A stretch of DNA of 64,000 nt from Sipunculus nudus. Taxonomy: Eukaryota; Annelida; Sipuncula; Golfingiida; Sipunculidae. Made by a program: the position numbers and the translations under genes. Location of the stretch: contig CM049307.1 in the NCBI GenBank assembly GCA_026874595.1, forward strand, positions 35,138,862 through 35,202,861. The letters are read 5' to 3'. The notes below the pieces were generated by a model. It did not search any database. It saw nothing but the letters and a program-made list of their open reading frames with translations, and had not been told where the DNA came from. The stretch's first letter is position 1; every line of letters begins with the position of its first letter. Of this stretch, positions 57,801-64,000 are shown piece after piece.

Positions 57801-59374
57801 GTTCATGAACAACAGAGGCCTTTGAGCTTGAACTTTGACCATTTGATCCACAAATCATAGGGGGGGGGGGGTTTCTAAGCATCTATACAATACGTGTATT
57901 ATATATGCAATTAGGTCAGTGGATGCCGAAAAAAAAATCTTTAACCTGGGGCGTCTACGGAGGCTGACACTGCCGCTGGTATGGAAAAAGCACACCTGAA
58001 CTTCATTCCAGCAAGCTCCAGAGTGATAGCTAGGCTAAGGTCCTGATCACTTATGAAGATTAACTTGGTGGGACAGTCCAGGTGTTCATACAGTTGTGAC
58101 ACACAGCTGTCTTCAAGTCCAATGTGGTTTATATCTTTTTTAATACACAAATTAAGTGTATTTTTCATTTCCTAACATCCAGTACGGTAATCAGGTTTAA
58201 CACATTAATTAAATGGGTTATAAACTGAATTTGAAATAATACAAGTTTTAAAAGTTTTACATAATATTCCCTATCATATTTTGCCAAGACACCTGGTCCT
58301 ATCATCTACTGTCGATAATATTATTATGGTTTCCAATGTAAAACTTGGAAGCTTCAGTTAAGGTTGCATGTACCTGATATCCGGTTTGGTGAGACACATG
58401 TAGCTGACATAACTCCCACACAATGCCACAGCTGCCCCACAGCAGGCCACCACTGGTATCAGCTGCAGAAAATGATAAAATACACGTACAAGACATCTGG
58501 TTTACTGTATCATCATATTAACAGGAAAAACATGAATTGTGAACTACATCGATATCATGTAATTGTAAACAGGATACTTGTGCTTGCTTGAAACCTCATT
58601 TTAGCTAAGTTTTCAGTAAATAAGCTTCAATGAGGCAGTATTCAGTAAAAAAGCTTCAATGAGCCAGTCTTCAGTAAATCAGTTTAAATGAACCAGTCTT
58701 CAGTAAATCTGTTTGAATGAGCCAGTCTTCAAGTAAATCTGTTTGAATGAGCCAGTCTTCAGTAAATCTGTTTGAATGAGCTAGACTTCAGTAAATCAGT
58801 TTGAATGAGCCTATTAGTGAATCTGTTAAAATGATCCAGTCTTCAGTAAATCAGTTTAAATAACCAGTCTTCAGTAAATAAGCTTCAATGAACCAGTCTT
58901 CAGTATTTTACTTTAAAAGCCAGTTTCAGTAAATCAGTTTCAAGAGCCAGCTGTGAGTAACCACAACTACATGGTGCATTTGCACTTTCACAGTTTACAT
59001 TTTAATATGTAAATTCATAAACCTCATATAGGCAGTCCAAAAGCTGCAGAGGTACCATCAATTTCACCCAAGAAGCTGCTGAACATACAATGTCATCCAG
59101 CAGCAACAACGGGTGTCACAGTGATGAAAATCATGAATGTGGCAGATATGACAATATGATTAGGCAGAAATAACAGATTGCACATGAAGTATCACCATCA
59201 ATATTACATTCAGTAGTAGTAAAAACTGCTGTTTGACAGCTGTTGAATGTATTTGAATTACAAAAGTCCATTTTTACAAACCCCTTTTCATTTTCATTAA
59301 ATGTACATTTATTGCTGCATGCCACTTACCGACCAGTGCTTGCGAAGAGCTGAGAGACCAAAGATGTTTGTCAT
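54797..59374 (-). CDS. NDUFA4-family small mitochondrial inner-membrane protein (gene span, four exons)
   Basis: Exons on the minus strand: 59330-59374, 58374-58462, 56679-56748, 54797-54877, joined at GT-AG sites with matching phases to a 94-residue protein. Residues 1-15 form a short basic helix (FGLSALRKHWS). Residues 16-40 form one membrane segment (LIPVVACCGAAVALCGSYVS), followed by TKPDI. The second half has GPNDNVKF and then IYPEVEKLRREI. The HPSLIPL--..NPDV..GPND-YKF order is that of NDUFA4, a subunit of cytochrome c oxidase, usually about 82 residues. The WDR-NNPEPW block of NDUFA4 is not recognisable (SFSPSSWAKMN instead), so it could be a divergent paralogue, such as a C15orf48-type protein. 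Confidence 0.7.
55170..56545. repeat. 181-bp tandem satellite, seven units, in an NDUFA4-like intron
   Basis: CCAAAAATCAGGCCAATATC marks at 55328, 55530, 55711, 55893, 56072, 56255 and 56434, giving spacings of 202, 181, 182, 179, 183 and 179. Each unit also has GTCCGTACATGTGTATTTGT and GGAGCCGTAAAACGGTCAAA. Outer ends carry ATGCCCCCGCC in the same orientation, suggesting that the array is the core of one element. Confidence 0.9.
56679..56748 (-). CDS. NDUFA4-like exon 3
   Basis: Acceptor CATTCTTAG, donor GTAAGTG, 70 bases, phase 2 to 0. Contains GPNDNVK at its end, the family's GPND--YKF block. Confidence 0.65.
57120..57960. repeat. two diverged tandem units of about 350 bases
   Basis: TTTATAGCTGTGCTTGG, GAAATGTCTTCATTAGCAA, GAGAAATGAG and a run of G occur twice in the same order (near 57390-57545 and 57702-57870). 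Poly-G tracts at 57537-57547 and 57861-57870. Confidence 0.6.
58374..58462 (-). CDS. NDUFA4-like exon 2 (membrane segment)
   Basis: Acceptor TTTTCTGCAG, donor AG|GTACAT, 89 bases, phase 0 to 2. Encodes LIPVVACCGAAVALCGSYVS then YMCLTKPDI, a single transmembrane helix followed by the family's (N/K)PD motif. Confidence 0.75.
58613..58955. repeat. 29-bp minisatellite, about 12 units
   Basis: Unit TCAGTAAATCTGTTTGAATG plus AGCCAGTCT, with small length changes. Lies in the first intron of the NDUFA4-like gene. Confidence 0.9.
59330..59374 (-). CDS. NDUFA4-like exon 1 (start)
   Basis: Acceptor CTTTTTCAG three bases before AAAATG; the ATG is at 59374. Reads MTNIFGLSALRKHWS; donor GTAAGT, phase 0. 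The acceptor upstream of the ATG implies a further 5' UTR exon not located. Confidence 0.72.
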
Positions 59375-59377
59375 TTT

Positions 59378-61090
59378 CTGAAAAAGAAAGATTGAAGTTA
59401 AAGCCAGACCAACTTCCTTAGACTTTTGTTGTTCCAAAACCTGCACTTCCTTGTTTTTTAATGGTAAATATTTTTTTGGTTAAAAACAAAACATCACATG
59501 CATCACAACAAGTCTTCTGCAATAAAAAAAGTAATCACAGCTCAACAAAGATTAGATCCACCGAGTAAGTTGTAGCCATTGAGGAGTGATATGAATAACC
59601 AAGATTTTGCATGCAGGTTGCGCCACCAACCACAAAATCCAGAAAGCTGTCCAAGTTGTATACATATGCAAAATTTGAGGCAGATAAGTCAAACCACTAT
59701 ATGTTTATGAGTGATTTTAGCCGGTGGCAGACAAACAGATGGACGCTGTGCAAAAATGGTTGAAGGTGGCGCCACCAGTTTTGCGTATGATAAAGAGCTA
59801 TGTGAGAACTATACACATGCAAAACTTTGGCCCAATCGTTTTGGCCCAACTCTGTTTTGGCGGATACAATTAAATAAAAAATCTTTGTCGATAGAGATTT
59901 AAGAGCCTTTGACCTTTAACTTTAATGTTTAAACATTAGATGAGTAATTGATGTCTGTAGATAACTTTTTATTCAAGTCATTTTGTGTAGAAGACCTTTT
60001 AAAGTGTTGTCCTATCAATATTAGACATTTTGGGAAAAATACAATGTTTAATCTTATGGACAGGTTAGACCTACTAATTACAGGACCAATGAATATCAGT
60101 TGGTACATTTCCAATCTTTTTAACCTGACCATTTTTAATTCAATTTAAAGTATATTTACGCAGCTTAAGGCTATTCCTATCCCCCCCCCTCTGTGTGTGT
60201 GTGTGTTAACTTTAGTTGAGAACTGTTAATACTCAATTAAAGACTGTACAAATCTGACTCTACCCCTCGGACTGTGTGGACTCAATATCATCTTAATTGC
60301 TCAACTAAAGACTACCCCTGTGATCCTCGCAGTCACACCTAAGTTGGATTCTAAGAAACCCAGGGTGTTTGATTGCACATCCTTTCCATGACAAAGGTTG
60401 TACAAGCAATCCCAATGATTTGTACTGATATGACAGGCCAAAGTATCATTTGAAAAACAAAAATGACATGTTTTTGTGGTTGGAAGAAATGGTGGGAAGA
60501 AAGTATTTCTTCCCTTCCTTTCCCTCTGCCAAGATTGTGCCAACCCTGAATGTCAAGAATGAGATTCTCTATGCATGTGACCACTGAAACTGACAGCTAA
60601 AAAAGTGTTGGAACAGTTGTTTATAATAAGTAATGTCACATGGCCTGTTTTTAGACTAGTTTTACCTTTATTTTTATAAAAGTGACATCCCTTTAGAACA
60701 GACCATCCTCATTAGCAGCCTTTCCAGCCTACCTTGCAGAGTATAACAGGAACACCTTGACGAGACCTAACATATATTTTTTTCAGAGTAAGTTCCAATA
60801 GTTTCACACTAACAATATTAATCAAGTAACAATTCATGTTCCATACGAGTGTACGTATAGATCTGCATTATGATCAATATGAATGGGTCGTTCCATTTCC
60901 TTATAATGAACAACAAATATTGTGGTCTGAATAACTGCTGTCATATATGATCAAATTTAGTATACTTGTAGTCTTTTAAGGGCAAACTCTCCTCCCCTGA
61001 CCATCAGATTCTACAGGGCCATATGTTATTCAGTCTTATTAAATCTAATCAGTGATCATGCTACCATGGCTTTACATTAAAACTGGGGAC
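59378..61090. other. no gene seen; repeat-derived DNA
   Basis: Includes a reverse-oriented GGTGGCGCCACC repeat copy (about 59610-59780) and a (GT)n tract near 60195-60206. Overlapping open frames on both strands at 59930-60150 have no motif. Confidence 0.45.
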
Positions 61091-61800
61091 CAAAAGATCT
61101 CAATCCTCAGCTGAATTGGTCTGAAAGGAAATATTTATGAGCTTTATCAAAATGTGAGTCCTGTGACCTTGACCTCATGACCATAAAAACTGAGAACTTA
61201 AGTTTCTATGTTTAAACTTGCAGTGTTTTGATTTTCAAAACAACATTTAAAAAAAATGTGTGTCCAAAGATCTTGACCTTTGACCAACAGATACCTTCAT
61301 ATCTACAGATTTCTTCCACTTTGGGCAGGTTGGCAATATGTGAAAGATTTTGGGATGAAAAGTTTGATTTACAAGGCATCCACAATCTTTTTAAAGATAT
61401 GGGTTCTGTGACCTTCACCTTTGACCTCAGGACCCAAAAATCAAAATGATCCTTACTTTATTAATAAATCAAGTTTGAAGCCATTCTACCTAATCAAACC
61501 AAAGTTATCATCCATAAACTAATTTGCACATGGGCCCAGTGACATTGATCGTGTGACCCCAAAATCAAAAAGAATCTTCCTTATTGGCATTGGGAATATC
61601 TCAAAGCTGAAAGATTTGTGATAGCTTAAATGCATCCACAACCTTTTTAAAGAAATGGGTTTTATGACCTTGACCCTCATGACCCAAAAGTTGATAGGGT
61701 TATTACTTTAGTAGTGGGCCATATATAAATCAAGTTTGAAAGCAGTATGTCAAAACAAACTAGAGTTATCATCTTGAATCTTATCTGTGGACATATGGCT
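61090..61800 (+). repeat. three tandem units of about 250 bases with TGACCTTGACC
   Basis: CCTGTGACCTTGACCTCATG at 61149, TCTGTGACCTTCACCTTTG near 61403 and TTTATGACCTTGACCCTCATG near 61660 are each followed by ACC-AAAA and a TTACTTTA/AAGTTTGAA stretch. Short open frames here are repeat-derived. Confidence 0.6.
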
Positions 61801-61867
61801 CCTATGACTTTGGATCATCCATCATAAACCTTGATTTATATAGAAGACACTTATCAAATGACTCAAA

Positions 61868-61930
61868 ATGTCATGTGGATCTGAAACAGAAAATGCAGAA
61901 CATTACCTACTGCAGTGCCAACTCCATGTC
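61868..61930 (+). pseudogene. possible LINE 3' Cys-His relic
   Basis: Reads CGSETENAEHYLLQCQLH, like the C-x-E-x-EH-L--C cysteine/histidine motif near the C-terminus of some non-LTR retrotransposon proteins. Only about 25 codons match and no RT is adjacent. Confidence 0.35.
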
Positions 61931-63315
61931 AAGTTGTCAACTCTAGAATTAAACTTCTCCCCCAAATATAACTGTAGAACGGAAATCACAATGCACACCA
62001 GAAAAAAAAAGAAAAACAAATTTCTGAACCAATATCTGCATACAAAGAAGACAGACGAAGTACAAACCACCAACCTATACCTCAGTTTACTTTCAGTCAG
62101 CCTAGGCTTAAAAGCAGACAAAAAGGGGCGTTATTCAGGAAAAAAATAAAAACAATTAATACTATATAACAATGTTCATCTAGTATTTCGAACAAGATAT
62201 TTGTTCCAAGTACCTTTGAAAGTGACTAAGAAGAACAGGACAATGGAACAGTTCAGAAGCTCCCGGAATTTAATATAGTCCTTTCCAATTAAAGTCCCTG
62301 CATGATTTTCTAGGATAATTATTTTTGATACAAGTGTTAAACAAATTCTGGACCCAAGCTGCAGGAGCTATTACTCTGACTGCCTTAGCAGAAAACAAGT
62401 AATTATCTGGCTTTCATTTTGCAGGAGACAGATAATCCAAATCATGAAAAAAGTTTCAAATTGTTTGCAACACATGCATCAGAATAAGCACTGAGGAGAG
62501 ATCACTCTTTTCCACCCAATGACTGGTCAATGCGCAGTCATAAGCGACCCACATTTGTCACAGGACTGCTTCTTATAAACAGCTCTCCAAACCATGGCCA
62601 GGGAAAGTCTGGTAAAAGTGCAGTATTGGTGACAGGTCGCAAAATGGCATTACTCATTGACATGGCAATGCTTACTGTTCTCTTTGAATCAAGTTGGAAG
62701 TAGTCTTATTTTTATGTGGATCTTGAAAGAAATGTGGAAGGAACTAAGGAAGCCAGTTTTAAGCTACCACCTGTACTGCACTGACTTTGGAAGTCTTTCC
62801 ATGGAGGAGGGCACGGTCCAATGTGCTGGACAAAGTAATTGCTTTTATTTAATTCTAATATTACTTTTCACAAAAGTGGCAGAATATCTGGATATATAAT
62901 TGAAGCTGAAATTATTTTTAAGAATACACTTTACTACACAACTTAACAAGGACATGAGGACACAAGCCTTGGATTGTCCTGCCCTAGTCTTCAATTGTTA
63001 TGCCAATTCCCTCTGCTCCTCTCCATCCACAGGGAGGCACAACCTTCCCAGAAGGAAAGGAAGGGAAGAAATACTTGCTTCCCCGAAGGGAAGAAATACT
63101 TTCTTCCCACCACTTCTTCCCAGGGAAGAAACAGTCACAACATACATGTCATTTTTGTTTTTCAAATGATATTTTGGCCTTTCATGTCAGTACAAATCAG
63201 GAGGATTGTTTTTACAAACTTTAATAAGTAAAGGATGTGCAAACAAATCCTTTTGGTGTCTGAGAAAGTAACTGGGGTGTGACTATGGGGCTCAGTGGAG
63301 TTAACTTTAGTTGAA

Positions 63316-64000
63316 CACTTAAGATGAAACACAGTCAAAGGATGGAATGTGGTTTGTACAGTTTGTATAGTCTTCAGTTCAGTATACGTCAGTAGGTCAT
63401 CTAAAATGAGTGGAATCCCGAAATGCCTTAATGCTTTTATTACTAAACTATTACTTAAATATTATTTTTATTCTTTTAAGGATCAAAGGCTATTTTCATT
63501 TCAGCCTTCTTTAAGAAAGATTTGTTCTATTATTTTAGCATTGTGGACATGTGGGAATGCAGTCAGCAATGAATGATTATCAATTTTTAAGGTTGTGAGT
63601 GGCTTCATTAATGAATTATTGGTACTAACTGGTTAATTAATAATTAAATGTTTATCATATATACATAGAAAATTTTAGGAAAGTGGTAATTATCACGCTA
63701 TATTGGTTGGCAGTGTTAGATCATATTCAGCAGACATTATTGGACATAACCTAAATAAGTGAGAAGAGATTTTGATACAAAACTACTAAAAAAAAACATG
63801 CAGTTGACATTTTGCGAGTGGATTTTTTTGGGAATGAACCCAAAACACTAATGGAACTGATCTGTCTCAGTCTTAATGAGTGAGGCATAATGTCTGTGTT
63901 ACTGCATGTTCTCATGTTGTCAGTTCTATTTATTCAATTAATTGGAAAAAATTTCCGTCTAATTCAATGCATAAATAATAAATGACAATAAGATAATAAA
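63316..64000. other. no gene seen
   Basis: AT-rich DNA; one frame at 63349-63576 has no recognisable motif. Confidence 0.45.

Larger units (their letters stand above)
60301..63315. mobile_element. possible 3-kb element bounded by long inverted repeats
   Basis: 60301-60546 and 63036-63315 are inverted copies of one sequence. The outer edges read TCAACTAAAG; both contain AGTCACACC, TTTGATTGCACATCC-type and GAAAAACAAAAATGACATG blocks and end inward in GGAAGAAA/TTTCTTCCC runs. Similarity is interrupted by small indels. It could be one element or two solo copies. Confidence 0.5.

Noticed and set aside
57941-58168. 75-codon minus-strand frame with a splice-donor-like CCAG|GTTAAAG, between NDUFA4-like exons 2 and 3
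   Set aside because: Exons 2 and 3 already join in phase with the family order, and this segment has no counterpart in the family. It remains a possible alternative exon but is unsupported.
61228-61449. 73-codon frame
   Set aside because: Lies wholly in the TGACCTTGACC tandem units, with an opposing frame over the same DNA; repeat artefact.

Overview
The window is AT-rich animal nuclear DNA with long introns, GT-AG splice sites, many short non-autonomous DNA elements and many tandem repeats. An FMRFamide-receptor-like GPCR without coding introns, together with clam/oyster-style repeats (GTCCGTC/GTCTGTC runs, ATAGCTCAGCTGACT hairpins, TGACCTTGACC tandem units), points to a lophotrochozoan, most likely a bivalve mollusc. 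This is inference; no species is claimed.

Layout. 1-3.25 kb: no gene seen. 3.28-4.84 kb (+): intronless rhodopsin-class peptide GPCR with a long N-terminus. 4.9-16.1 kb: no gene seen; microsatellites, hairpins and a CAGGG-ended element inserted in a (TA)n tract. 16.2-17.3 kb (-): unrecognised basic 366-residue protein, with an uncertain open frame just upstream. 18-23.3 kb: small mobile elements and a decayed LINE reverse transcriptase. 23.5-44.7 kb (+): a multi-exon unconventional myosin reconstructed from splice sites and reading phase (24 coding exons, about 917 residues), comprising motor, one IQ motif and a short SH3-like tail. 44.7-54.8 kb: repeats only. 54.8-59.4 kb (-): four-exon gene for a small NDUFA4-family mitochondrial protein. 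59.4-64 kb: repeats and LINE debris.

The main observation is the myosin. Its motor fold is complete, but switch I has Lys where the invariant Arg sits and switch II ends DMFGFQ instead of D-I-x-G-F-E. The Arg-Glu salt bridge needed for ATP hydrolysis is therefore absent, suggesting an ATP-binding but hydrolysis-impaired myosin. Its IQ exon runs directly into a 1.5-kb minisatellite of about 33-bp units. Many units end in an AAG|GTGAG splice donor, and the last codons of the exon are themselves one unit. A second exon is preceded by decayed tandem copies of its own acceptor and start, and a third has a triplicated acceptor region. The locus thus looks like a place where splice junctions have repeatedly been tandemly amplified.

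The genes are not evidently functionally linked, as is usual for an animal genome. All exon calls rest on splice consensus, phase continuity and alignment to family motifs by eye; no transcripts or searches were available.
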